Below are positions 35,896 through 44,576 of a stretch of DNA of 64,000 bases, in pieces. This DNA is from Nitrospira sp. (GTDB taxonomy: Bacteria; Nitrospirota; Nitrospiria; Nitrospirales; UBA8639), in contig CP058931.1 of NCBI GenBank assembly GCA_024760505.1, positions 873,501-937,500 of the forward strand, written 5' to 3'. The notes beneath the pieces are model-generated. The model ran no database searches. It was not told where the DNA came from and saw only the letters and a list, made by a program, of their open reading frames with translations. The translations under genes and the position numbers were made by a program. Within the stretch, counting starts at the first letter, position 1. Each line of letters opens with the position of its first letter.

Positions 35896-36018
35896 GAACA
35901 GGCACTAAAGAAGCTTATGGAAGCGCATGAGGCAAAGGGCCAAACAGAACAGGTTGCTGCAGTCGAAAAAGAACTCAGACGACGGTACCCCAAATCCACC
36001 TACTTTGATTCGGAGTGA
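35896..36018 (+). pseudogene. 3' part of paralogue 2 (downstream of the IS element)
   Basis: The last 39 codons and stop of the interrupted gene. After removing one GAAC copy it reads '...FFEGE|QALKKLMEAHEAKGQT', then 'VAAVEKELRRRYPKS' and ends at TGA 36016-36018. It matches the end of paralogue 1 ('DKALRELVDLHKKI' and 'IVERLKHEHPQSPY'). The restored protein would be about 286 aa. Confidence 0.85.
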
Positions 36019-36165
36019 GACATCGCCACAAATAGCTTCTTACCCGAATCCAGATAAGGAGATTGAATACCGTGAAAATGAGGCGAGCTGAAAAGGCTAT
36101 CGGTCAATTTGGGAAGAAGAAATAAGCAGAACTGATCCTGGATCATTTATAGAAAGAACCTTCAC

Positions 36166-36212
36166 TAGTCCCTATACCCAAACCTTTCTGAATGAAAAGG
36201 AGATCTGGGATA
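36166..36212 (+). pseudogene. Remnant of a third paralogue C-terminus
   Basis: The nucleotides 36166-36212 read 'SPYTQTFLNEKEIWDIR' in one frame, nearly the same as 'SPYTQDFLNDEAYLEKIR' at the end of paralogue 1 (about 33656-33712), with many identical bases. The preceding 150 bp (36019-36165) show a weak, frame-broken continuation. It looks like the decayed tail of a third family member. Confidence 0.55.
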
Positions 36213-36626
36213 TTAGAGCGGGGGAAGTGTGCCGGAAGGATGTTCTTGAAAGTGCACGAGGGACCTGAGGTAGGCGAGGACATTGCGTCGTTCATAATCT
36301 GACAATTGATGGCTCCAGCCACTCATGGCCGTCCGGGGAACTCCCTCAGCAATAACCTCGAGGAGTTCTGCATCAGTTTTGGCTGAGGTGGCTGCCGAAA
36401 CTAAATTTCCTGGGCGTGGGGCTAACAAGGCAGCCCGTGGACCATCCCCCCGTCCTTCCGCCCCATGACATTCAAGACAATGAATACGATAGAGGTCCCG
36501 CCCCTGCTCCCCTCCTGGTTGCGCGCCAACAGTCCCTGACTCATAGGACACGCCTAAACCTGAGAAGATCAGGCCGTTTAGAAGGATCATGACACCCATC
36601 CAAACCAGGCGATTCATGCCTTTCAT
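36213..36626 (-). CDS. Small c-type cytochrome
   Basis: This is a mono-heme cytochrome c: signal peptide, then 'GRDLYRIHCLECHGAEGRGDGPRA' (shown in part) with heme-binding CxxCH ('CLECH'), and a distal axial Met candidate in 'TAMSGWSH'. C-terminal 'RRNVLAYLRSL' is the classic last helix. It is an electron carrier in the periplasm or membrane surface. ATG 36626 is chosen because the signal peptide then starts with Lys/Arg; ATG 36665 would add 13 residues. It lies 45-85 bp downstream of der on the same strand. Confidence 0.85.
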   Translation of the reverse strand: MKGMNRLVWMGVMILLNGLIFSGLGVSYESGTVGAQPGGEQGRDLYRIHCLECHGAEGRGDGPRAALLAPRPGNLVSAATSAKTDAELLEVIAEGVPRTAMSGWSHQLSDYERRNVLAYLRSLVHFQEHPSGTLPPL

Positions 36627-36710
36627 TGTACTGCGTGAATGGCGTACCTTCAAAAATTCGCCCATCAGGCAATATTTTATACAGGAATCCTGGGCAGTTG
36701 CAAAAACGCT

Positions 36711-38129
36711 TTACTGACTGCGCAACAATATCCGGAGCGGAATTCCTTCAAAACCATATTCCGTCCTGATGGAGTTTTCTAGATAACGCAGGTAGGAGGC
36801 TGGGACTTTTGGTGCGGATTTGACAAATAGCGCAAAGGTAGGCGGTTTGGTCGCCACCTGCGTGATAAATACGGATTTTTTCGGATTGCCTCTGACCAAC
36901 GTCATGGGATTTTTTTCCAGGAGTTCCTGAACATATAGATTCAGCTTACGGGTTTGAATGCGTTTGGAAAAATCGGCCACAACCTGATCAATTTTAGGAA
37001 AAAGCCGCGTGAGCGTTTCCGGTTGAATTGCGGCACCAAAAACAACCGGCACATGGGTAAAAAAGGGAAATCGCCTGGCTAATTCAAGATTGTAGGCGGG
37101 GTACGCCTCACGGTCCCCTTCCCGCATGTCCCATTTATTCACGAGAATGATACACCCTCGCCCTTGCTTACTGATTAAGCCAGCAATTTTCGTATCTTGT
37201 TCTGTGACTCCCTCTACCCCATCCAAAACCAGCACGGCAACATCAGATCGTCCCAACGCTCGAATGGCTCGCACGACACTATAGCCTTCAATCCCACGCT
37301 CGATCCGCCCCCTTCGCCGGAGACCTGCCGTATCTGTAAAGATATACCGTCGCCCATGAAGACTGACCATTGAATCAATCGGATCGCGGGTCGTTCCGGG
37401 AATATCACTGACAATGAGTCGTTGTTCACCGAGAATGGCATTAACCAACGTCGATTTCCCCACATTGGGTCGGCCTACCACCGCGATCCTTGGGATCTCT
37501 TTTGGGACTTCATTCTCCGGGGCTTGGGGAAGATAGGGCAAAAGGGCTTCCAGTAGTTCATCCACCCCTAATCCTCCCTCAGCCGAAATTGGGAAAATTG
37601 TTTTTATCCCCAATTTGTAGAAATCGGCCAAGAGCGGTTCAGCCTGAGGAGTATCGATCTTGTTGACCGCCAGAAAAACCGGCTTCGTCACCGGTCGCAA
37701 CAGCTTAACGAGATCGGCATCCAACGGAGAAAAGCCCACCCGGCCATCCATGACAGCAATGACCAAATCCGCTTCCTCAATGGCCGCTTGGGTTTGAAAT
37801 TTGATCTGCTCCACAATGACATCGTCGGTGGTCAGATCCAGCCCACCGGTGTCGACCAGCGTGAATATCCGATTTTGATAATCGCACTCTGCCGTGTTTC
37901 TATCCCGAGTGACTCCGGAAACATCATCGACAATTGCCGTACGATGGCCGACAATCCGATTGAATAGTGTGGATTTTCCTACATTCGGCCGTCCCACAAG
38001 GGCTACCAGGGGTCTATGTGGGGATGGTTCTAAGGGAACTTCGACAGGCAAATCCGACGGACATAGTGACGATTCAAGAGATGGTCTGGTACGGGAGCGA
38101 GTGGTACGAGAATGAGAAGATCGAGCCAT
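36711..38129 (-). CDS. der: Ribosome biogenesis GTPase Der (EngA)
   Basis: The 472-aa double-G-domain GTPase is needed for 50S maturation. The first G domain starts 'LVALVGRPNVGKSTLFN' (about residue 31) and the second 'RIAVVGRPNVGKSTLVN' (about 215). Both have DxxG ('DTGG', 'DTAG') and NKxD ('NKID', 'NKWD'); the KH-like C-terminal domain is present (about 385-470). A roughly 30-residue Arg/Ser-rich extension precedes domain 1. I use ATG 38129; a TTG at 38162 is possible. Conserved in nearly all bacteria. Confidence 0.95.
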   Translation of the reverse strand: MARSSHSRTTRSRTRPSLESSLCPSDLPVEVPLEPSPHRPLVALVGRPNVGKSTLFNRIVGHRTAIVDDVSGVTRDRNTAECDYQNRIFTLVDTGGLDLTTDDVIVEQIKFQTQAAIEEADLVIAVMDGRVGFSPLDADLVKLLRPVTKPVFLAVNKIDTPQAEPLLADFYKLGIKTIFPISAEGGLGVDELLEALLPYLPQAPENEVPKEIPRIAVVGRPNVGKSTLVNAILGEQRLIVSDIPGTTRDPIDSMVSLHGRRYIFTDTAGLRRRGRIERGIEGYSVVRAIRALGRSDVAVLVLDGVEGVTEQDTKIAGLISKQGRGCIILVNKWDMREGDREAYPAYNLELARRFPFFTHVPVVFGAAIQPETLTRLFPKIDQVVADFSKRIQTRKLNLYVQELLEKNPMTLVRGNPKKSVFITQVATKPPTFALFVKSAPKVPASYLRYLENSIRTEYGFEGIPLRILLRSQ

Positions 38130-38558
38130 TGGACAGCAAATAACTGAATGAGGGTAATCCAACTGGTAGGAAAATTAGGTTTCAGGCGTCAGGTCGTCTA
38201 CCAGATCAACAAGACGATTAATCGAAGGAACTCGAACAGTGATAGCCTGGATAAAGTCCCCCAGTCAACTATCGGTGGATAAAGCTTTATTTAGACACAG
38301 GATTTAACTCAGCAGCCACAAGGAAATTTATCGAGAAGAATCTTTTCTGCAGGTCTATTGGTTTAAGGGAAATGAATCCATGCGAATTATTCAGCAATCG
38401 GGTAACAACTATGACGGGTATACGAAAGTGTTAGACATTTTTCGTGCTCCACCAGCCATTTCCACTGACTCGCTCAATTCATGGAATGATTCAGAAGATT
38501 GAAGCAGGGTAAAAGGTAGGAAAACTACACCAGTTAAAATTCAATGAAAACCAACGAG
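38130..38558. other. Intergenic stretch; contains one possible small ORF
   Basis: About 430 bp between der and the CopD-like gene (both minus strand). The only coding signal is a 40-codon plus-strand frame (38380-38502), listed separately. No terminator hairpin was recognised. Confidence 0.4.
38380..38502 (+). CDS. Possible small protein (40 aa), unverified
   Basis: An ATG at 38380, nine bases after AAGGGA, opens a 40-residue frame 'MRIIQQSGNNYDGYTKVLDI' continuing to a Ser/Asp-rich end and TGA 38500. No homology is recognised. Composition is plausible, but a short frame like this can arise by chance. Confidence 0.25.
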   Translation: MRIIQQSGNNYDGYTKVLDIFRAPPAISTDSLNSWNDSED

Positions 38559-39086
38559 TTACACATGGAGATGTTTCATCGCTGCTGCACAAAGAATGAT
38601 AAATATTCCCATCCACAATGCTATACGCTGAAATGGAACCGGCTCTACGGCCATTTCTTCCAATTCCTCGCTTGTCTCACCACCTGTAGGTTCATTTTTA
38701 AATATTATGGTGTACAGAAAAATGGTTAGAATTCCCAGCACTAACGCCAATTTGATGAAAAAGACTGTGAGGTATTTTGCATGATGGGCGACGTTTTCCC
38801 CCGACTGCATGACCATCCCCTCACTCACATAATGGAGATTGACTCCTCCAGTGAAAAGGATGACCACCAAAAGAATCCCGACCACCCGTTTATATTGCCG
38901 ATAGAATGTTTCAGATATTGGTCGGATAAATTGTTTCGGGACAGCGGTTTTAAGACTGGGCGTCACAGCCATAACAAGAAAGGCCAGCCCCCCAATCCAC
39001 ACCACGGCAGACAAGAGGTGCAGCCAATGCACCAGAATGGGAATAATCTGATTAAGGTCGGTGAGAACTCCGAGGAGGGATTCCAT
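38559..39086 (-). CDS. CopD/HemJ-like membrane protein
   Basis: The 175-aa protein has four predicted membrane helices (about residues 15-38, 65-85, 100-125, 155-172). Helix 1 contains 'VHWLHLLSAVVWIGGL', the pattern shared by CopD (copper import) and HemJ-type (heme-pathway) families, with His residues placed to bind heme or copper. Further His at about 105-106 and the C-terminal 'KHLHV' add candidate ligands. The assignment is to the superfamily only. Its ATG overlaps the radical SAM stop (TAATG), so it is translated from the same operon. Confidence 0.7.
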   Translation of the reverse strand: MESLLGVLTDLNQIIPILVHWLHLLSAVVWIGGLAFLVMAVTPSLKTAVPKQFIRPISETFYRQYKRVVGILLVVILFTGGVNLHYVSEGMVMQSGENVAHHAKYLTVFFIKLALVLGILTIFLYTIIFKNEPTGGETSEELEEMAVEPVPFQRIALWMGIFIILCAAAMKHLHV

Positions 39087-40468
39087 TAGAACTTAAACAC
39101 AGGTTTTTCATTCCCGAACCGACGCTTCCGAAGTTCTTCCATTAATTCAACCGTCACCGTTGGAAGGCCTTGTTCGGCGGCATGACGCTCGACGCCTTTT
39201 TTAACCATCGCCCGTAGAAAGTAGGGGATGCGACTGAGCCGTTCTTCCGCATCAGCTTCCCATTCCACAGACGAGACTTCTGGCACATTGAAAGCCACTT
39301 TTATTTTCTCTCCCCCTTTGGGAGTGTATAGACACCATTCGTCCTCATCCATCGCATCCCCGTGGTCCACGTAGGGACGAGCACGACACCCTCCGCAAAT
39401 TTCACTGTATTCGCAATCTCCGCATTTGCCTTTAAGGTGTGGATAACGAAATGCATTGAAAACTTCTGAATTTTCCCATAAATCGACAAAGCTGGTCTGG
39501 CGGATGTTTCCTGCGGACAAGGGCATATATGGGCAAGGCGTGAGGTCACCATTTGGCGTCACCCGCGCATAATTAGTCCCAGCCAGACATCCTCCTCCCA
39601 TGTAGCCCTGGGCTTTGGTGATGGGAGAATTTGGGTCCTTTTCATAGGCCAGGCGTTTGAAATGTGGTGCACAACGCGCCCGAACCAACATGTCCTGGTA
39701 TTTATCTTGGCTCTCCACCAAATAGCTCAAAACCTCTTCATATTGTGAAGGAGTGATGTCAGTGAGTTCTTCACCTCGTCCTGTGCACACCATGAAAAAG
39801 ACATTTAAGACTTTGGCACCCAAATCGTGGGACCAGTCAATGACGGCTGGCAGTTCCTTGTAGTTCATGGGCTGTGCACTGAAATGAACTTGGAATTGAA
39901 GTCCATTTCGTTTGCAGGCTTCAATACCAGCCATAGCCCCTTCCCATGCACCAGGTAAACCTCTAAACGCATTGTGTGTTGCTGAATCCAGGGAATCAAT
40001 ACTAATTCCTACGCCCATCACACCAATGTCTACCATGGCTTTCGCCATCTTGTCGTCAATCAGCATTCCATTCGTGCCGAATACGACCATAAATCGTTGC
40101 TCAACTGCATGACGCGCGATTTCAAGAATATCGGGACGAACCAACGGCTCGCCTCCGGTAATCACAAGAAGGCTTCCGGCATTGACTTGGGCAATTTGAT
40201 CAATAAGACGGAAACATTCTTCTGTCGTCAATTCATCATGCCCACCGCCCATTTTTGTCGTGGCATCCAGGTAACAATGTTCGCACTTGAGATTGCATCG
40301 CTTGGTTAAATTGAGAGCCACCAGGTAGGGCTTAAAATCATCCACAGTTCGGCCGTCTCCAGGCCCTCCTGACTCTGGACGAAAATTTTCAAACTTTGTT
40401 ACTGCACTGGCCCCTAACGAGCTGAGCGTATTGAAGAATGAACTGATGACAGGGAGTGACTTACCCAT
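39086..40468 (-). CDS. Radical SAM/SPASM protein with C-terminal PCP_red-like domain
   Basis: The 460-aa radical SAM enzyme is of the PqqE/NirJ/AhbD type. The 4Fe-4S motif is in 'NLTKRCNLKCEHCYLD' (C-x3-C-x2-C, about residue 56), followed by 'TGGEPLVRPDI'. The SPASM region (about 300-375) has several Cys: 'GGGCLAGTNY', 'CPYMPL' and 'CGDCEYSEICGGCRARPY', enough for auxiliary clusters. The last 60 residues, 'VEWEADAEERLSRIPYFLRA' and on to 'TVTVELMEELRKRRF', follow the PCP_red pattern (W, DA, RL-P, A-G, E) seen in the upstream gene. Its ATG overlaps the upstream gene by 8 bp. The reaction is unknown: peptide or tetrapyrrole modification are both possible. Confidence 0.85.
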   Translation of the reverse strand: MGKSLPVISSFFNTLSSLGASAVTKFENFRPESGGPGDGRTVDDFKPYLVALNLTKRCNLKCEHCYLDATTKMGGGHDELTTEECFRLIDQIAQVNAGSLLVITGGEPLVRPDILEIARHAVEQRFMVVFGTNGMLIDDKMAKAMVDIGVMGVGISIDSLDSATHNAFRGLPGAWEGAMAGIEACKRNGLQFQVHFSAQPMNYKELPAVIDWSHDLGAKVLNVFFMVCTGRGEELTDITPSQYEEVLSYLVESQDKYQDMLVRARCAPHFKRLAYEKDPNSPITKAQGYMGGGCLAGTNYARVTPNGDLTPCPYMPLSAGNIRQTSFVDLWENSEVFNAFRYPHLKGKCGDCEYSEICGGCRARPYVDHGDAMDEDEWCLYTPKGGEKIKVAFNVPEVSSVEWEADAEERLSRIPYFLRAMVKKGVERHAAEQGLPTVTVELMEELRKRRFGNEKPVFKF

Positions 40469-42560
40469 TGTGGCCGGCTCCGGATTGAGCCTCAGAGGGA
40501 GCCCCCGCGCCGGTTAACTTGGCCACGATGTCCTTGACGTTTCCAGTTTTCATGGCTTCTTCCATAGTGGTTTTAGCTTGCTCAATGCCTTGGTTCGCCA
40601 CATCCAGAGTTATAGTTGTGGTCCCAATTTTTTCAGCATGCTTAATGATTAACGCTTTAGTACAATCCCGCATAAATCCAGCAGGAGCCCTTTCTAATCG
40701 TTGGAGGGCATCCGGCTCCCATATATACGGGTCGGCTCCATTTGTGTCGCCAGTACTTTCCTTATTAGATTCAGAGACCATAGTTGCCGTCTCCCCAGCC
40801 GTTTTATTGGCGAAAATTGGTGTGTAGTCTTCGCTTGCCGCTTCCTGAATCATCGCGCCTGAATATTCCAAGGTAATGGTGGTCATTCCAAGTTTCCTGG
40901 CAGTTTTTTCGATTTTCGCTTTTGCCCGTCGGCGTTGGAAACCAGCGGGAACGGCTCGAATTGCTTCACGAGCATCTTTCGTCCACTGCATAGGAATATC
41001 GTCATATGCCACTTGTGTTTCCAAGCCACCTTCCGCTTTGGCAGCCGCATCAAAAATAGATTTATCGACTTGTTTAAATTGCGCTCCATCCAAACCACAA
41101 ACAGGACACATCACCGGATGGTCGCCTTTCCCAATATATCCACAGCCACCACAGACGTAATAGTCTCTCGACATTCGAGCCAGATACGATTTATTTCCTG
41201 CGCTCATTGGCTCAGAAGTCTCCGCCGGTATTTCCTCCACCACCTGGGACATCATACCGCTCAATGTTGAGCCCATTAGGTCCTGCGCAACTTCATTTCC
41301 TGCCTGCATAGTATTCCGATCGACTCCGGCCGCATCGAGGGTACCACCTAGCGTTTTCATAGCGTCCATCGCACCCTTGGGTAAAATATCACCAACCGCA
41401 TCATCAATAACTGAATTACTGATGATGGTATGACCCTTTTCGATGGCATATCGATGTATCGCAGTCTTTGCCACTCCCCGCGCAAAGACCGGGATCTTCT
41501 CCATTCGTCTTAAGGCTTCTTCTGTCCAGGCAATCGTGTATTCAGCCTGGGTGTCAATCGGAGGAACAAACTTCTTATTGGATATTAATATATTACAAGG
41601 AGCTGAACGCAAAAGATTTTCGGCATTGCTGCCAATATCCATATCATCATCGCTATGCACCCCAATCCGTCCAACGATAAGCAGCCATGGCTGCTCTTTT
41701 CGAACGTACTGAATGATTTTCTCAAACGCTTTGCCGTCAAGCAGAGTGGTCTTAATATCTTCGCCCTCCTCCTGTGCGACATCGCGAGAGACATCCAGAT
41801 GAGACTGGTAAATTTTCGCAAGTCCGCTGTCGATGACTTCCTCGTGAAGTTTTTCCTGCTCCTTAAACCGAAACACCTTCCCAGCCTCTTCATTCAAAAC
41901 ACCTGAAATACTGTGAAACGCCGCATAATGAAAATAGGGATCGAATGCTGATATCGCTTCTACCGGTTTATTGAGAGCCTTTCCCAGGGCGAGCGCGGTC
42001 TTCAGTCCGCCAAAGGAGTAATGGCTCCCATCCACAGCTACTACAATTTTCCCACCATTCATGGGTTTGGTATCTTTCACAATGAACATGTCCGAATTAC
42101 GAATCCGACGGATCACACGTTCCGTGTTGCTACCGATCACAGAGTCCTTCACCGCACCAACTCCCAAGGCTCCCATAATGGTCAAGTCATACCCATTTTT
42201 TGTGATATCTTCCGCGATTGCTTTCCAGTTTCGCCCCTCAAGTGAGCGGCGCTCCAGAGGAATGTTCGCTTCCGCGCATTTCTGGTCGACAAAATCCAAA
42301 TACGAATCTGTAATTATTTGCAATCCTCTGGTGATAAGGGAATCATGGATTTGGCGCTGGCGATCTAACTCTTTTTCGTCGTGATATTCCTCAGGAAGAC
42401 CTGCCTCCATTTGTTTAAACCGCTTATCATGCATCTTGGCCGCATATACATGGCTTCCCACAATTTTCGATCCGAAAATTTTCGCGAACTGCACCCCCAG
42501 TTCCACAGCCATATTCGAATGGTCTGAATTATCAACCGGGACATATATTGTTTTGTACAT
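40461..42560 (-). CDS. Double-Usp, zinc ribbon, triple PCP_red fusion protein
   Basis: The 699-aa cytosolic multidomain protein contains two universal stress domains (about residues 1-155 and 168-325) with ATP-loop-like 'GALGVGAVKDSVIGSNTERV' and 'VGRIGVHSDDDMDIGSNAEN'. Next comes a PCP_red-like unit (about 340-390, 'IAWTEEALRRMEKIPVFARG'), a helical linker and a rubredoxin-like zinc ribbon (about 467-490, CxxC twice: 'VCGGCGY' and 'MCPVCG'). Two more PCP_red-like units follow (about 521-570 'MQWTKDAREAIRAVPAGF' and about 609-660 'YIWEPDALQRLERAPAGF'). PCP_red is known from the end of BchB, the dark protochlorophyllide reductase. ATG 42560 follows AAGGAGG. It is first gene of a three-gene operon. 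Confidence 0.85.
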   Translation of the reverse strand: MYKTIYVPVDNSDHSNMAVELGVQFAKIFGSKIVGSHVYAAKMHDKRFKQMEAGLPEEYHDEKELDRQRQIHDSLITRGLQIITDSYLDFVDQKCAEANIPLERRSLEGRNWKAIAEDITKNGYDLTIMGALGVGAVKDSVIGSNTERVIRRIRNSDMFIVKDTKPMNGGKIVVAVDGSHYSFGGLKTALALGKALNKPVEAISAFDPYFHYAAFHSISGVLNEEAGKVFRFKEQEKLHEEVIDSGLAKIYQSHLDVSRDVAQEEGEDIKTTLLDGKAFEKIIQYVRKEQPWLLIVGRIGVHSDDDMDIGSNAENLLRSAPCNILISNKKFVPPIDTQAEYTIAWTEEALRRMEKIPVFARGVAKTAIHRYAIEKGHTIISNSVIDDAVGDILPKGAMDAMKTLGGTLDAAGVDRNTMQAGNEVAQDLMGSTLSGMMSQVVEEIPAETSEPMSAGNKSYLARMSRDYYVCGGCGYIGKGDHPVMCPVCGLDGAQFKQVDKSIFDAAAKAEGGLETQVAYDDIPMQWTKDAREAIRAVPAGFQRRRAKAKIEKTARKLGMTTITLEYSGAMIQEAASEDYTPIFANKTAGETATMVSESNKESTGDTNGADPYIWEPDALQRLERAPAGFMRDCTKALIIKHAEKIGTTTITLDVANQGIEQAKTTMEEAMKTGNVKDIVAKLTGAGAPSEAQSGAGHNG

Positions 42561-43321
42561 CAACAAGCCTCCTTACAGATTTCCGCCAAAAAAAAAGCGG
42601 CACCAGGCCCTCGTCTCAATCGCCGGGAATTTTTATAAACAGATGTTTTTTCACATGAAATAAGAGCGGATCTTACCACTGGGAATTCTAGGTACGCAAC
42701 CCAACGACCATTTCCACCTTGACATGAGTGAAATATAAAAAATCCTATATTTATCAAATGCATCGAATGGCTCACATTAGCATTTCCCCAGTCCACTACA
42801 AATTCATGGAAAGCACGTTAAAACACTCACCATTTATGGTGCGTAGCCCTCAGTTACGCATGGACAAGCAGTTGGCGCTCACCAAGCTTTCACTAAACGA
42901 ACCACTATTCATATCCTTCCCTAAAAAGCGACGCGGGACTTAATCATCCGAAAAACGAGCTTCGAATTGCCAAATATGGCAACTAATGCTGCAACCTAAT
43001 CCTCCCCGTAGAGTTACTAACAGCCTGGGCTCCAGGCAAATCAATCGAAATGAGGAAAGCCATTCATTCGTCCGTCTCACTTTTTTAATTTTCTTTATGA
43101 GAACTTTGCGTTATGGGAATTTTATGTTTTACTAACCTTTAGCCGAAAACAAAGAACGAAACCAGGAAAGCCTCAGGTTTTTCAGTTATAGCCAAACCAA
43201 AAATTGCGGATAGAGGTTTAATTGCGCTAAATTAAGTGTTTTGTGCTTTGCTTTATTCACCAACTGAGACCATGCCATTCAGGGCATGTGGGCTCAAGCA
43301 ATTGGTTAGGGGGAACTCTTG
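42561..43321. other. Divergent intergenic region between the Usp operon and metK
   Basis: About 760 bp without a supported gene; a 71-codon plus-strand frame at 42728 has no motif. It should hold both divergent promoters. A minor 6-bp hairpin (43271-43288) lies in the metK leader. I saw no structure matching the SAM riboswitch classes I know, but absence by eye is weak evidence. Confidence 0.5.
42670..42699 (-). promoter_or_regulatory. Candidate sigma-70 promoter for the Usp/PCP_red operon
   Basis: On the minus strand TTGCGT (42699-42694) and TAAGAT (42675-42670) are separated by 18 bp, about 110 bp upstream of ATG 42560. The match is moderate and not confirmed by anything else. Confidence 0.35.
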
Positions 43322-44473
43322 ATGAGACAAACCAATTTTCTCTTTACCTCGGAATCGGTTACGGAAGGGCATCCGGATAAGATTGCCGATCAGATTTCCG
43401 ACGGTATACTTGACGCAATCATTGCAAAAGACAAGAACTGCAGGGTGGCCTGTGAAACCATTCTTACCACAGGAATCGCCTTTGTGGCCGGAGAAATTTC
43501 CACCAGGGCGTATGTAGAAATTCCGGAGATTATTCGTGAGACGATTCGTGAGGTGGGGTATACCGATGCGACATGGGGATTCGATTACAGTACCTGCTCG
43601 GTGTTAACCGCCATTCATAACCAATCGGGCGACATTGCCATGGGTGTGGATTCAGGTGGTGCTGGCGATCAAGGGTTAATGTTCGGGTATGCCTCGAATG
43701 AAACCCCTGAACTCATGCCAATGCCCATTATCCTGGCGCACCGTTTAACCAGAAGACTGGCAGAAGTTCGAAAAAAGAATATTCTCCCATGGGTTCGGCC
43801 TGACGGAAAGTCACAGGTGACGGTCGAATATAAAAACGGGAAACCCATTCGCATTGACACCATCGTCCTTTCCACCCAACACAGCGATGCGGTCACCTCA
43901 AAGAAAATCGAAAAGGATGTGATGGAAAAAGTCATTATTCCCGTCATGCCTAAGAAATTTTTCAATCAAAAAAATATCAAATTTCACATCAATCCCACCG
44001 GACGATTTGTCACCGGTGGCCCCATGGGAGACACCGGACTGACTGGACGAAAAATCATCGTAGACACTTATGGCGGGGTTGGCAGTCACGGAGGAGGAGC
44101 TTTTTCCGGAAAAGACCCCAGCAAAGTAGACCGATCAGCCTCATACATGGCCCGATATATTGCTAAAAATGTCGTTGCCGCCCAATTGGCAGAAAAATGT
44201 GAAGTGCAATTGGCTTATGCCATCGGAGTTGCAGAACCAGTCTCTGTTTTGGTTGATACAAAGGGCACAGAAAAAGCGTCTGTTGAGCAGATCGAGAAGC
44301 TCATCATCAAACACTTTCCGTTGACTCCAAGAGGCATCATCGAGCATCTCAAGTTGCGCCGCCCGATTTACAAAAGAACTGCAGCATACGGACATTTTGG
44401 GCGAAACGAACCAGGATTCACCTGGGAAAAAACCGACATAGCAAATTTACTCCGAAAAGGTGCAGGCCTATAA
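43322..44473 (+). CDS. metK: S-adenosylmethionine synthetase
   Basis: The enzyme makes SAM from ATP and methionine. The 383-aa protein has 'EGHPDKIADQISDGILDAI', 'GAGDQGLMFGYA' and the P-loop-like 'GGGAFSGKDPSKVDRS' intact. An AGGGGG site precedes ATG 43322 (TTG 43319 is not needed). It is followed at 103 bp by ahcY; the pair feeds and clears SAM, and several SAM-using enzymes (two methyltransferases, three radical SAM proteins) lie in the same window. Confidence 0.97.
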   Translation: MRQTNFLFTSESVTEGHPDKIADQISDGILDAIIAKDKNCRVACETILTTGIAFVAGEISTRAYVEIPEIIRETIREVGYTDATWGFDYSTCSVLTAIHNQSGDIAMGVDSGGAGDQGLMFGYASNETPELMPMPIILAHRLTRRLAEVRKKNILPWVRPDGKSQVTVEYKNGKPIRIDTIVLSTQHSDAVTSKKIEKDVMEKVIIPVMPKKFFNQKNIKFHINPTGRFVTGGPMGDTGLTGRKIIVDTYGGVGSHGGGAFSGKDPSKVDRSASYMARYIAKNVVAAQLAEKCEVQLAYAIGVAEPVSVLVDTKGTEKASVEQIEKLIIKHFPLTPRGIIEHLKLRRPIYKRTAAYGHFGRNEPGFTWEKTDIANLLRKGAGL

Positions 44474-44576
44474 TCTTTAAGCGCCTCGGCCTTTTGAGTA
44501 AGGGGGATTTCAAGACTCCCTTCTTCTTATGTCCAGTATCTTCAATCACTCATCCTGAGAAGGGGAAGAAATTTCT

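Noticed and set aside
43130..43321. SAM-type riboswitch upstream of metK
   Set aside because: No arrangement matching the known SAM or SAH classes was recognised by eye; only a minor 6-bp hairpin. A covariance-model search would settle it.
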